Source: Streptomyces fructofermentans
GTDB lineage: Bacteria; Actinomycetota; Actinomycetes; Streptomycetales; Streptomycetaceae
Length of the DNA stretch: 64,000 nt
Assembly (NCBI RefSeq): GCF_014651055.1
Contig: NZ_BMWD01000031.1
Coordinates: 39,031-103,030, forward strand
Reading direction: 5' to 3'
Shown here piece by piece: positions 1 through 7,497 of this stretch. The translations under genes were made by a program, and so were the position numbers. The notes beneath the pieces are model-generated. The model was not told the DNA's origin and did not search any database. It saw nothing but the letters and a program-made list of their open reading frames with translations. The first letter of the stretch is position 1; every line of letters begins with the position of its first letter.

Positions 1-202
1 TGCCGTTGAGCAGCCAGGCCTGGGCGGAGAGCGGGGTGTGCAGGGAGGCGGCGGTGGCGGGGAGCGTGACCATCGGCGCGGTGTACGTCATCAGGGCCAC
101 GGCGGTCGCCGCGCTGGTGACGGCGAGCGTGGCGCCGGGGCGCACGGGCGCGGGCGGCACGGCCTGCCGCGCGGCGGGCGTCGTGACGTCGGGGGGTGTC
201 AT
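1..202 (-). CDS. MFS-type exporter, N-terminal fragment
   Basis: Runs off the left edge; only the first 67 codons are visible, starting at the ATG complementary to 200-202. After a Pro/Ala-rich cytoplasmic tail of about 25 residues comes a hydrophobic segment (roughly residues 27-50). It is followed by a stretch ending LSAQAWLLNG, which resembles the TM1-loop-TM2 junction of drug/sugar efflux major facilitator proteins, where a W-hxxxh signature opens TM2. It is divergent from an HxlR regulator with a shared intergenic region holding two inverted repeats, the usual layout for a regulator and the efflux pump it represses. The family call rests on this short piece and the context. Confidence 0.55.
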   Translation of the reverse strand, partial: MTPPDVTTPAARQAVPPAPVRPGATLAVTSAATAVALMTYTAPMVTLPATAASLHTPLSAQAWLLNG

Positions 203-315
203 GGGCTGCCCCTTCGGAGCGAGCGGCTGGATTCCGGGATGAGGTGCGGCGAGGTGCGGTGAGGTGCGGCGGAATGGGTCGGCGCCGGCTGGGGCCCGGC
301 GTCGACCCGACGCGA

Positions 316-377
316 GTTCAATGAACGAACCGACCTGGCCGCACCGACCGTAGCATCACGGGTTCAGTGAATGAACC
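316..377. promoter_or_regulatory. Paired inverted repeats, probable HxlR operators
   Basis: Site 1 at 316-326 reads GTTCAATGAAC, a perfect palindrome around one base. Site 2 at 361-377 reads GGTTCA-GTGAA-TGAACC, a perfect 6-5-6 inverted repeat that also contains GTTCAGTGAA. The two sites share GTTCAnTGAA and lie between the exporter start (202) and the regulator start (408). Site 2 would cover the -35 zone of the regulator promoter, so autoregulation and control of the exporter are both plausible. Binding is inferred. Confidence 0.5.
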
Positions 378-394
378 CAGGTTCGGGAAGTGGC

Positions 395-400
395 TACAGT
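395..400 (+). promoter_or_regulatory. Putative -10 box, leaderless start of the HxlR gene
   Basis: TACAGT lies 7 nt before the ATG at 408 and no Shine-Dalgarno sequence is present. A transcript starting 6-7 nt after this hexamer would begin on or beside the start codon. Confidence 0.4.
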
Positions 401-407
401 GGGTCCC

Positions 408-974
408 ATGGCTCTGGGCAAGGACTACGCCGCGCAGGAGTGCTCGATGGCCCGCGCGCTGGAGATCATCGGCGAGCGGTGGACGCTGCTGGTCATCCGC
501 GACGCGTTCTACGGCGTGCGGCGCTACAACGACTTCCTCGTCCACCTGGGCATCCCCCGTGCCGTGCTCGCCGCCCGCCTCCGGACGCTCACCGGGGCAG
601 GAGTCCTGGCCAGGCACCGGTACCAGGAGTCGCCGCCGCGCGACGAGTACGTCCTCACCGAGCGCGGCCAGGCGCTGTGGCCCACCGTGCGCTCGCTCGC
701 GCTGTGGGGGCGCGTGCATTTCACGGAGCGGCAACTGCGCCACTTCCGGCACGCGCCCTGCGGCACGGAACTCGGCCCGTACGGCGAATGCCCCTCCTGC
801 GGAACCGTCGTCCCCCTGGGCGACATCGAGATGACACCGGGACCGGGACTCGACCTGTCGCCGGAGGACCCGGTGAGCCGGGCGCTGCTCGCGCCGAGGC
901 GGCTGCTCCAGCCCCTCGTGGTCGAGGCGGACCACCCCGTCGGAAGCGATCCGGCCGAGGGGCGTCCTGTATAA
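408..974 (+). CDS. HxlR-family winged-helix transcriptional regulator
   Basis: A 188-residue protein. Residues 1-100 form the HxlR (MarR-like) winged helix. Its opening CSMARALEIIGERWTLLVIRD carries the characteristic Cys near the N-terminus, and PRAVLAARLRTL is the recognition helix. The C-terminal extension has HAPCG and GECPSCG, a small Cys cluster that may bind zinc. An in-frame GTG at 390 exists, but the ATG at 408 gives the canonical HxlR N-terminus MALGKDYAAQ. The gene is divergent from an MFS-like exporter and probably represses it and itself through the repeats at 316-377. The effector is unknown. Confidence 0.85.
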   Translation: MALGKDYAAQECSMARALEIIGERWTLLVIRDAFYGVRRYNDFLVHLGIPRAVLAARLRTLTGAGVLARHRYQESPPRDEYVLTERGQALWPTVRSLALWGRVHFTERQLRHFRHAPCGTELGPYGECPSCGTVVPLGDIEMTPGPGLDLSPEDPVSRALLAPRRLLQPLVVEADHPVGSDPAEGRPV

Positions 975-1131
975 CGGCAGGAGGCCGGGAGGCTCGGACG
1001 CGGAAGCCCGGGCACGCCCGGGACGGCGCCGACGCGGCGCCGGACGGGCGCACGGGAGGTCCCGAGGGCGCCCGGAGGCACCGCGGAGCGGCAGTCGGAA
1101 GCGGCGACACGGAGGAAGGGGAGGACGGCCG

Positions 1132-1440
1132 GTGACACGGACCTGGGCGCAGCTGAAGCCCACCGCCGTGCTGCTCGTGCTCCTCCTGGAAGTGGCGCTG
1201 CTCGACGCGGGCAGCCTCGCGGGCGCCGTCGCCTTCGCCGCGACCGCCGCCGCCGGATCGGCGCTCTCCGCCTGCTCGGTCATCGCCTCGCGCCTCGCCC
1301 CCGCCGTGCCCCGTACGAGAGTCCGTACGGCCATCCGCGACCGGGAGCGCCGCACGGCGTTCCTGCCGCAGCGCGATCCCGACGCCAAGGGGCGCAGGCG
1401 CCCCCGGGCACCCGGCCGTCCCCTCCCGACGGCCGCGTAG
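1132..1440 (+). CDS. Small membrane protein (DUF6412-like) upstream of YidC
   Basis: A 102-residue protein with a GTG start preceded by GGGGAGGA. One long hydrophobic stretch (about residues 9-55, rich in Ala/Leu) could form two helices. The C-terminal third is strongly basic (RTAIRDRERRTAFLPQ, then KGRRRPRAPGR) and should lie in the cytoplasm. It sits 113 bp upstream of a YidC/Oxa1-type insertase on the same strand, a pairing that suggests a joint role in membrane protein insertion. I recall such short proteins next to actinobacterial YidC paralogues being assigned to DUF6412, but the function is unknown. Confidence 0.65.
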   Translation: MTRTWAQLKPTAVLLVLLLEVALLDAGSLAGAVAFAATAAAGSALSACSVIASRLAPAVPRTRVRTAIRDRERRTAFLPQRDPDAKGRRRPRAPGRPLPTAA

Positions 1441-1553
1441 GGGACCGCCGCGCAGCGGCGACTCCAGCAGCAGCACCTCTCCCGTCCCCTCGCGGGTCGT
1501 CATGCCGACGCACGTCATCTCCCGGCACGACGAGACCCACGGAGGGCTCATCC

Positions 1554-2354
1554 ATGTCCGCTGTCCTGTCCGACTTCATGTCCGTCTTCGCGAGCCTCGT
1601 GGAGGGGCTCGCGGACCTGGTCCGACCGGTGTTCCACGACTCCGCCGCGGCTGCCGCGATCGTCCTGTTCACCGCGTTCGTACGCCTCCTCGTGCACCCC
1701 CTGTCGCGGGCCTCGGCGCGCGGGCAGCGGGCACGGGCCGCGCTCCAGCCGCGCATCGCCGAGCTGCGCAGGAAGCACGGCAAGAACCCGGAGAAGCTCC
1801 AGAAGGCCGTGCTGGAACTGCACGCGCGGGAGAAGGTGTCGCCGCTCTCGGGCTGCCTGCCGAGCCTCTTCCAGCTCCCGGCCTTCTTCCTCCTCTACCA
1901 CCTGTTCTCCAACGCGGAGATCGGCGGCGGGGCGAACTCCCTGCTCGCCCACACGCTCCTCGCGGCGCCGCTCGGCGGGCGCTGGGCCGACGCGCTCGCC
2001 GACGGCGGGCCGTTCGGGCCGCAGGGGCTCGTGTACGCGGCGCTGTTCGCGGTCGTCGCGGTCGTCGCCACCTTCAACTACCGGCGTACGAAGCGGATGA
2101 TGGCTGCGAGCGCGGCGAGCGCCGCGGGTCCGCGGGGCGCCGCGGGCGGCGGGGAGGGCCCGCAGGTGCCGGGGATGGGCGCGATCACCCGGTTCATGCC
2201 GCTGATGTCGTTCTTCACCCTCGTCACCGTGGCGGTGGTGCCCCTGGCGGCCGCGCTGTACGTGGTGACCTCCACGACCTGGAGCGCCGTGGAGCGCGCG
2301 GTGCTCTACCGGGACATGCCGGGGGCGGCCCCGGCGACCGTCGTGCTCGGCTGA
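1554..2354 (+). CDS. YidC/Oxa1-family membrane protein insertase (short form)
   Basis: A 266-residue protein predicted to insert proteins into the cytoplasmic membrane. A hydrophobic helix at about 31-49 includes the groove arginine in AFVRLLVHPL. It is followed by the charged cytoplasmic hairpin region (about 50-95, KHGKNPEKLQKAVLELH), then helices at about 99-117 (SGCLPSLFQLPAFFLLY, the conserved core), 158-175 and 212-239. It lacks the large periplasmic domain of Gram-negative YidC and the long basic tail of the main housekeeping copy, so it is probably the secondary actinobacterial paralogue. The ATG follows GGAGGG by about 8 nt. Confidence 0.85.
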   Translation: MSAVLSDFMSVFASLVEGLADLVRPVFHDSAAAAAIVLFTAFVRLLVHPLSRASARGQRARAALQPRIAELRRKHGKNPEKLQKAVLELHAREKVSPLSGCLPSLFQLPAFFLLYHLFSNAEIGGGANSLLAHTLLAAPLGGRWADALADGGPFGPQGLVYAALFAVVAVVATFNYRRTKRMMAASAASAAGPRGAAGGGEGPQVPGMGAITRFMPLMSFFTLVTVAVVPLAAALYVVTSTTWSAVERAVLYRDMPGAAPATVVLG

Positions 2355-2551
2355 CGGCTCCCGCCGGAGGGAGGCGGCCCTGCGGTCCCGGAGTCTCGCC
2401 CCCTGGGTCCCGGCCTCCCGGCGCAGCGTCCTCCCGTGGTCCGGTCCGTGAACGGGGTCTTGCGGACTGGACGCCGAACTTGGACGATCGAACAGTCCTC
2501 CGACGGCTGCACCCGTCGGCGGACTGCCCCCGATCAAGGGAGATTGCGATC

Positions 2552-3409
2552 ATGAAGCTGCTGCGAGTCGGAACGGCCGGGGCGGAGCGCCCCGCGCTGC
2601 TCGACGCCGAGGGCGTCCTGCGGGACCTGACGGGCGTCGTGGCCGACATCGACGGGGCACTGCTGGCCGACGACGCCGCGCTCGGCCGGATCCGGACCGC
2701 CGCCGAGGCCGGGGAACTGCCCGCGCTGGACGCCACGGGACTGCGCGTCGGCCCGCCGATCGCCCGGATCGGCAAGGTCGTCTGCATCGGCCTCAACTAC
2801 CACGACCACGCCAGGGAGACCGGGGCCGAGCCGCCCTCCGAGCCGGTGGTCTTCCTCAAGGCGGCCGACACGGTCGTCGGACCGCACGACACGGTGCTGG
2901 TGCCCCGGGGCTCGCGCAAGACGGACTGGGAGGTCGAGCTGGCGGTCGTCATCGGCCGCACGGCCCGCTACCTCGGCTCGCACGAGGAGGCGCTCGCGCA
3001 CGTCGCCGGCTACGCCGTGGCGCACGACGTCTCCGAGCGCGAGTTCCAGATCGAGCGGGGCGGCACCTGGGACAAGGGGAAGAACTGCGAGACGTTCAAC
3101 CCGCTCGGGCCGTGGCTCGTGACGGCGGACGAGGTGCCCGACCCGCAGGCCCTCGCGCTGAAGCTGTGGGTCAACGGGGAGCTGAAGCAGGACGGCTCCA
3201 CCGCGGACCAGATCTTCCCGGTCGCCGAGGTCGTGCGGTACGTCAGCCAGTTCATGACCCTGTACCCGGGCGACGTCGTCAACACCGGCACACCGGCGGG
3301 CGTGGCGCTCGGCCGGCCGGAGCCCAAGCCGTTCCTGCGGGCGGGCGACGTGGTCGAGCTGGAGGTCGAGGGCCTGGGCCGTCAGCGCCAGGAGTTCAAG
3401 GACGCCTGA
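2552..3409 (+). CDS. Fumarylacetoacetate hydrolase-family protein
   Basis: A 285-residue protein matching the short FAH fold (2-hydroxyhepta-2,4-dienedioate isomerase/acylpyruvase type). Visible landmarks are IGLNYHDHARETG, KAADTVVGP, the metal-ligand segment KTDWEVELAVVIG, then GYAVAHDVSER and FNPLGPWLV, and a C-terminal NTGTPAGVALG loop. These enzymes cleave C-C bonds in 3-ketoacids or isomerise their enols with a divalent metal. AGGGAGA lies 7 nt before the ATG. The next gene is convergent and separated by a repeat array and a strong hairpin. The substrate cannot be told from sequence. Confidence 0.88.
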   Translation: MKLLRVGTAGAERPALLDAEGVLRDLTGVVADIDGALLADDAALGRIRTAAEAGELPALDATGLRVGPPIARIGKVVCIGLNYHDHARETGAEPPSEPVVFLKAADTVVGPHDTVLVPRGSRKTDWEVELAVVIGRTARYLGSHEEALAHVAGYAVAHDVSEREFQIERGGTWDKGKNCETFNPLGPWLVTADEVPDPQALALKLWVNGELKQDGSTADQIFPVAEVVRYVSQFMTLYPGDVVNTGTPAGVALGRPEPKPFLRAGDVVELEVEGLGRQRQEFKDA

Positions 3410-3414
3410 GCGCC

Positions 3415-3544
3415 GGGCCCTCGCGAGGGCGCCGGCGGCCGGGCCCTCGCGAGGGCGCCGGCGGCCGGGCCCTCGCGAGGGCGCCGGGGGCCGGGTCCAC
3501 GCGAGGGCGCCGGGGGCCGGGTCCACGCGAGGGCGCCGGGGGCC
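3415..3544. repeat. Five tandem copies of a 26-bp GC-rich unit
   Basis: Units start at 3415, 3441, 3467, 3493 and 3519. Units 1-3 contain the perfect 12-bp palindrome CCCTCGCGAGGG. Units 4-5 change it to TCCACGCGAGGG, and a truncated sixth unit follows. The array begins 5 bp after the stop codon of the FAH-family gene and runs into a terminator hairpin. Confidence 0.9.
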
Positions 3545-3559
3545 GGGCGCGTGTGCGCA

Positions 3560-3598
3560 CCGGGGGCCGGGCCGCCCGCGAGGCGGCCCGGCCCCCGG
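3560..3598. terminator. Bidirectional hairpin terminator
   Basis: A perfect 17-bp GC-only stem (3560-3576 with 3582-3598) and a 5-nt loop CGCGA, between two convergent genes. No T-run is present, as is usual in Streptomyces. Confidence 0.75.
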
Positions 3599-3607
3599 CG
3601 TTCGCGG

Positions 3608-4081
3608 TCACTGTCCGGCGACGAGGCGCTCCAGGGCCTCCACCACCATCGCGTGGTCCTCCAGCTGCGGCAGTCCGGACACCACCACGGTGCCGACCAC
3701 GCCGGCACCCTCGACGGCGAGGGGGAAGGCGCCGCCGTGGGCCGCGTACACGTCCGGGTCCAGGCGGGACGATTCCTCGAACGTCGTGCCCTTGTCGCGG
3801 AAGCGGGTGCCGACGAGCAGCGACGAGGCCTCGTAGCGCTCCACGACGCGGCGCTTGCGGTCGATCCACGCGTCGTTGTCGGCGGTGGAGCCGGGCAGGG
3901 CCGCGCGGAAGAGCTGTCGTCCCCCGCGGCGGATGTCGACGGCGACGGGCGCGCCGCTCTCACGGGCCTTCTCGACGAGGTACGTGCCGAGGGTCCACGC
4001 GTCCTCGTACGTGAACCGGCGGAGCGTCAGGCGGCGCTCCTGCTCCTCCAGCTCGGCGGCGGTGGGGGCGGTGGTGGTCAC
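3608..4081 (-). CDS. Heme-degrading-domain (UPF0303/HbpS-like) protein
   Basis: A 157-residue protein of the heme-degrading domain family (formerly DUF336/UPF0303), related to GlcG and HbpS-like folds. Recognisable segments are LRRFTYEDAWTLGTYLVEKA at the start, VAVDIRRGG, DNDAWIDRKRRVVERY, FRDKGTTFEE and HGGAFPLAVEGAGVVGTVVV near the C-terminus. The GTG start overlaps the stop of the upstream oxidoreductase (GTGA, 4 bp), indicating translational coupling. Its role beside a Gfo/Idh dehydrogenase is unknown; many such domains do not act on heme. Confidence 0.8.
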   Translation of the reverse strand: MTTTAPTAAELEEQERRLTLRRFTYEDAWTLGTYLVEKARESGAPVAVDIRRGGRQLFRAALPGSTADNDAWIDRKRRVVERYEASSLLVGTRFRDKGTTFEESSRLDPDVYAAHGGAFPLAVEGAGVVGTVVVSGLPQLEDHAMVVEALERLVAGQ

Positions 4082-5169
4082 AGGGTCACCGTCACGTTCT
4101 CGCGGGCCGAACGGCGCGCGGCTTCCAGGACGTCCAGGGCGGCGGCGGCCTCCAGCGCGGTGACCGGGTTCTCGCCGGTGCCGCGCACGGCGGCGGCGAC
4201 GGCCGCGTAGTACGCGGGGTAGGTGCCCGGCACGGACGGCACCGGGGTGCCGCCGCCGGTCAGGGGGGACTCGCCGGAGCCGATGCGGCCCCACAGCTCC
4301 TCGGGCTCGACGCCCCAGTCCTTCTCGCCGCCGGCGACCGGGCGTTCGCCGTCGCGCAGCGCGCTCTCCTGCGGGTCGAGGCCGTACTTCACGTATCCGG
4401 CCTTCGAGCCCAGCGTCCGGAAGCGCGGACCGAGCTGGGCGGTCGTCGCGGAGACGTAGAGGTGGGAGCGGACGCCGCTCGCGTGCGTGATCGCGATGAA
4501 CGTGTCGTCGTCGGTCTCGGCGCCGGGGCGCCGCGCGTCCGACTCGGCGTACACCGTGGCCGCGGGGCCGAAGAGGACCAGGGCCTGGTCGACCAGGTGG
4601 CTGCCGAGGTCGTACAGCAGACCGCCGATCTCCGCCGGGTCGCCGGACTCGCGCCAGCCGCCCTTGAGCTGCGGGCGCCAGCGCTCGAACCGGGACTCGA
4701 AGCGCTGCACGTCACCGAGCTCGCCGTCGGCGATCAGCTTGCGCAGGGTCAGGAAGTCGTTGTCCCAGCGGCGGTTCTGGAAGACGGACAGGAGCAGTCC
4801 GCGCTCCTCGGCCAGGGCCGCCAGCTCGCGGGCCTCGGCGGCGGTGCCGGCGATCGGCTTGTCGACGACGACCGGCAGGCCTGCCCGGAGGGCGGCCGTC
4901 GCGATCGGTACGTGCGTCTTGTTCGGGGACGCGATGACGATCAGGTCCAGCTCGTCGGCGCGCGGCCACAACTCGTCGGCGGTCGCCGCGATCCGGACGT
5001 CCGGGAACTCGTCGCGGGCCTGCTGCTGCCGGTCCGGGTTCGTCGTGACGACGGTGTCGAGGGCGAGCCCCTCGGTGGCCGCGATCAGCGGTGCGTGGAA
5101 GAGGGAACCCGCGAGGCCGTAGCCGACGAGGGCCACGCGGAGAGGGGTGCCAGAGCCTGTGCCAGTCAT
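4078..5169 (-). CDS. Gfo/Idh/MocA-family NAD(P)-dependent oxidoreductase
   Basis: A 363-residue protein. The N-terminal Rossmann domain has RVALVGYGLAGSLFHAPL (a GxGxxG variant) and the signature PVVVDKPIAGTAAEARELA with the conserved EKP-type Lys. The C-terminal half carries the family beta-sheet domain, including GGLLYDLGSHLVDQAL with the catalytic-region His. It probably oxidises a sugar or polyol. It is divergent from a ROK regulator, a family that senses sugars, with a shared 25-bp palindrome (5176-5200) centred about 19 bp upstream of its ATG. It is followed in the same operon by a heme-degrading-domain protein. Confidence 0.9.
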   Translation of the reverse strand: MTGTGSGTPLRVALVGYGLAGSLFHAPLIAATEGLALDTVVTTNPDRQQQARDEFPDVRIAATADELWPRADELDLIVIASPNKTHVPIATAALRAGLPVVVDKPIAGTAAEARELAALAEERGLLLSVFQNRRWDNDFLTLRKLIADGELGDVQRFESRFERWRPQLKGGWRESGDPAEIGGLLYDLGSHLVDQALVLFGPAATVYAESDARRPGAETDDDTFIAITHASGVRSHLYVSATTAQLGPRFRTLGSKAGYVKYGLDPQESALRDGERPVAGGEKDWGVEPEELWGRIGSGESPLTGGGTPVPSVPGTYPAYYAAVAAAVRGTGENPVTALEAAAALDVLEAARRSARENVTVTL

Positions 5170-5175
5170 GCCTCC

Positions 5176-5200
5176 ACTTAAGCAACGCTGTTGCGAAAGT
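5176..5200. promoter_or_regulatory. 25-bp near-perfect palindrome, probable ROK operator
   Basis: The arms ACTTnnGCAAC and GTTGCnnAAGT are separated by GCT; 9 of 11 arm positions are symmetric. It begins 6 bp upstream of the oxidoreductase ATG and ends 54 bp before the ROK gene. Repression of both genes by the ROK protein is inferred. Confidence 0.55.
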
Positions 5201-5254
5201 GCAAGCAGAGGGGACAATGGGAAGCTGGACGTCGGCGACGCGAAGGGGATCTGA

Positions 5255-6523
5255 GTGGCTGGGATCGGGGCCGGGGGCGGTGCGAGCGGGGTGAACCTGG
5301 TCGCGCTGCGCAGCCACAATGCCGCGCTGCTGCTCGAACTGCTGCGGCGGGCGGGGCGGGCGGGGGTGAGCCGACTCGAACTCGCGGAGCGCACGGGGCT
5401 GACACCGCAGGCCGTCAGCAAGATCACCGCGCGTCTGCGGGAGGACGGCCTGGTGACCGAGGCGGGGCGGCAGGCCTCGACCGGCGGCAAGCCGCGCACG
5501 GTGCTGCGGCTCGTGCCGGAGGCCGGCCACGCGGTGGGACTCCAACTCGACCGGGACGAACTGCGGGCGGTGCTCGTCGACCTCACGGGAGCCGTCGTGG
5601 GGGAGGGGCGCACGGGGCTCGACCTGGGGGCCGGGTCGGACGCGGTGCTCGACGTGGTCGAGGCCGAGGTGCGGCGGCTGGTGGCCGGCGCGGGCGCCGG
5701 ACCCCGCGGGGGTTCCGGCGTGGACGCGGTGGAACCGGGCGGGAGCGAGGGCCGTACGGACGGCGCCGGGACCGGCCCCGTGCCGGATGCCCGTCCGCCC
5801 GTGCCTCCGTCCGCGCCCGCGCCCTCACCCTCGCCCGAGTACGCGGGTCCCGGGCCGGGGCCGGCCGTGCTCGGCGTCGGTGTGGCGATGCCCGGGCCCC
5901 TCGACCACACCCACGGGGTGCTCCACCGGGTCACCGGGTTCCCCGAGTGGGACGGCTTCCCGCTGCGGAACGCGCTGGCGCGCCGCCTCGGGGTGCCCGT
6001 CGTCCTGGACAAGGACACGAACGCGGCGGCCCTCGGCCTCGCGGTCGGCGGCGAGGCCGGCGCCTTCGCGTACCTCCACCTCGGTACGGGTCTGGGTGCC
6101 GGACTCGTGCTGGGCGGCGCCGTGCACCGGGGGGCCCGTACCGGGGCCGGCGAGTTCGGGCACCAGGTCATACAGCTCGACGGGCCGTCCTGCTCGTGCG
6201 GCAACCGGGGCTGCATCGAGGCGCTGTGCCTCACGGCGGTGGCCCGGGGCGACGTCGACGAGGCGGCGCGCGTACTCGGCGAGGGGGCCGCGAACCTCGT
6301 CGGGCTCCTCGACATCGACCTCGTCCTGCTCGGCGGGCGCACGGTCGACGCGGACCCGGCGCGGTTCGTCCGCGGTGTCGGTGCCGTCCTGGACGCGCTC
6401 GCCGAACGCGAGGGCGTGAGCAGTCCCGTACCCGTACGGGTCGCGTCCGGCGGCGCCCGGGCGGTGGCGGAGGGCGCGGCACAGCTGCTGCTCGCCCCGC
6501 TCTTCGGCCGCGCGGAGGGCTGA
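5255..6523 (+). CDS. ROK-family transcriptional regulator
   Basis: A 422-residue protein. Residues about 15-80 form a winged helix (LELAERTGLTPQAVSKITARL). The rest is a ROK sugar-kinase-like domain with VVLDKDTNAAALG (the Asp and Asn of the sugar site) and the zinc motif CSCGNRGCIEALC. An Ala/Gly/Pro-rich insertion of about 50 residues (approximately 145-200) separates the two halves of the ROK fold and is unusual. The GTG at 5255 follows AAGGGGA. It is divergent from a Gfo/Idh oxidoreductase and probably controls it and itself; the ligand is likely a sugar or sugar phosphate. Confidence 0.9.
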   Translation: MAGIGAGGGASGVNLVALRSHNAALLLELLRRAGRAGVSRLELAERTGLTPQAVSKITARLREDGLVTEAGRQASTGGKPRTVLRLVPEAGHAVGLQLDRDELRAVLVDLTGAVVGEGRTGLDLGAGSDAVLDVVEAEVRRLVAGAGAGPRGGSGVDAVEPGGSEGRTDGAGTGPVPDARPPVPPSAPAPSPSPEYAGPGPGPAVLGVGVAMPGPLDHTHGVLHRVTGFPEWDGFPLRNALARRLGVPVVLDKDTNAAALGLAVGGEAGAFAYLHLGTGLGAGLVLGGAVHRGARTGAGEFGHQVIQLDGPSCSCGNRGCIEALCLTAVARGDVDEAARVLGEGAANLVGLLDIDLVLLGGRTVDADPARFVRGVGAVLDALAEREGVSSPVPVRVASGGARAVAEGAAQLLLAPLFGRAEG

Positions 6524-7497
6524 CCCCGGCCGACGCGCTCCGGTCGTGCGGCCCCCGGGGCCCGGCCCCGCGTCCGGCCCCGCGTCCGGGCGGGAGCCCG
6601 GGTGGGCGGACGGTCGGGCGGACGGGCGGACGGTCCCCGGCCCGGCCCGGGTTCCCGGCCGCGTCCCGGTCCGACCGGCCTCCGCGGCCCGGCTGACGCC
6701 GGGTCCGGCCGGGGCAGTGGGCCTCCGGGCAGGGGGCGCCGGCACTCACGTGGCTGTCGGTCGGCGGCGCGGGCGCCGGGTGGGGCCGGGTCGGAGGTGG
6801 GCCCGCCGCGGGCCTCGGACACCTGGACACACCCGGCGGTACGGCAGCGGGACGCGCCCTCGTGCCGTACCGCCGGCCGGGTCCCGTGGCGACGGGCGGG
6901 CCGAGCCACAGAGCCGTCCGCTGCCCCGGGGCGGACGCCGGCATCTCGACCGGGCCGGGCGGCGGCCCCGCCGGGCGGACACACGGACTCACCCGGGTAC
7001 GGCGCACGGGTGGGGCCGTCCCCCGGGCCCCAACGCGGTCCACCCGTACAGCCCTGGGTGCCGCCCGACGCACCTCCGGAGCCGTCCCCCGTGCGCACCC
7101 CGGCACCGTCCCCCCGGGCACCCCCTGGTGGCGTCGCGCCCCGGACGGACCCAGTGTGGTCCCCCTTCGGACGGACCCCGGTGTCGGCAGCCGGACGCAC
7201 CCCCGGAGCCGTCCCCCGTGCGCACCCCGGCACCGTCCCCCGGACGCACCCTGGTGCCGTCGCGCCCCGAACGGGCCCGGTGTGGTCCCCCTCCGGACGG
7301 ACCCCGGTGTCGGCAGCCGGACGCACCCCGGCGCCGTTCACGCGGACGCACCCGGCACCGTCCCCCGGGCGCACCCCGTGCCGGGCGCCCGCGCAGCCCC
7401 CGGTGTCGGCCGTCGGGGCGGACCCCGGGGCGGAACGCGACCACCCCGTGCGTGTCGACCCCGGGACGCCGCGCGCCCGTGCCAAGCTCCCGTGTCC
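6524..7497. other. Long GC-rich intergenic region without a credible gene
   Basis: About 970 bp. Open frames exist on both strands, but none has normal Streptomyces codon structure or a recognisable product; they are low-complexity Pro/Arg/Gly translations. The right part contains a 126/127-bp direct duplication (7078-7331) built from shorter CGCACCCCGG and CCGTCCCCC motifs. Any promoter for the surface-protein gene at 7498 must lie here, but I see no clear boxes. Confidence 0.6.
7078..7331. repeat. Two direct copies of a ~127-bp repeat
   Basis: Copy 1 is 7078-7204 and copy 2 is 7205-7331. Both run from GGAGCCGTCCCCCGTGCGCA to GGCAGCCGGACGCACCCC with roughly ten substitutions and one indel in a C-run. 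Because the indel breaks the frame, the repeat is not a coding repeat. A degenerate third start follows at about 7330. Confidence 0.85.

Noticed and set aside
3415..3544. Regular 26-bp repeats considered as a CRISPR array
   Set aside because: Units are head to tail without unique spacers and no cas genes are present; the Cas4-like nuclease at 45968 lies 40 kb away in a helicase operon.
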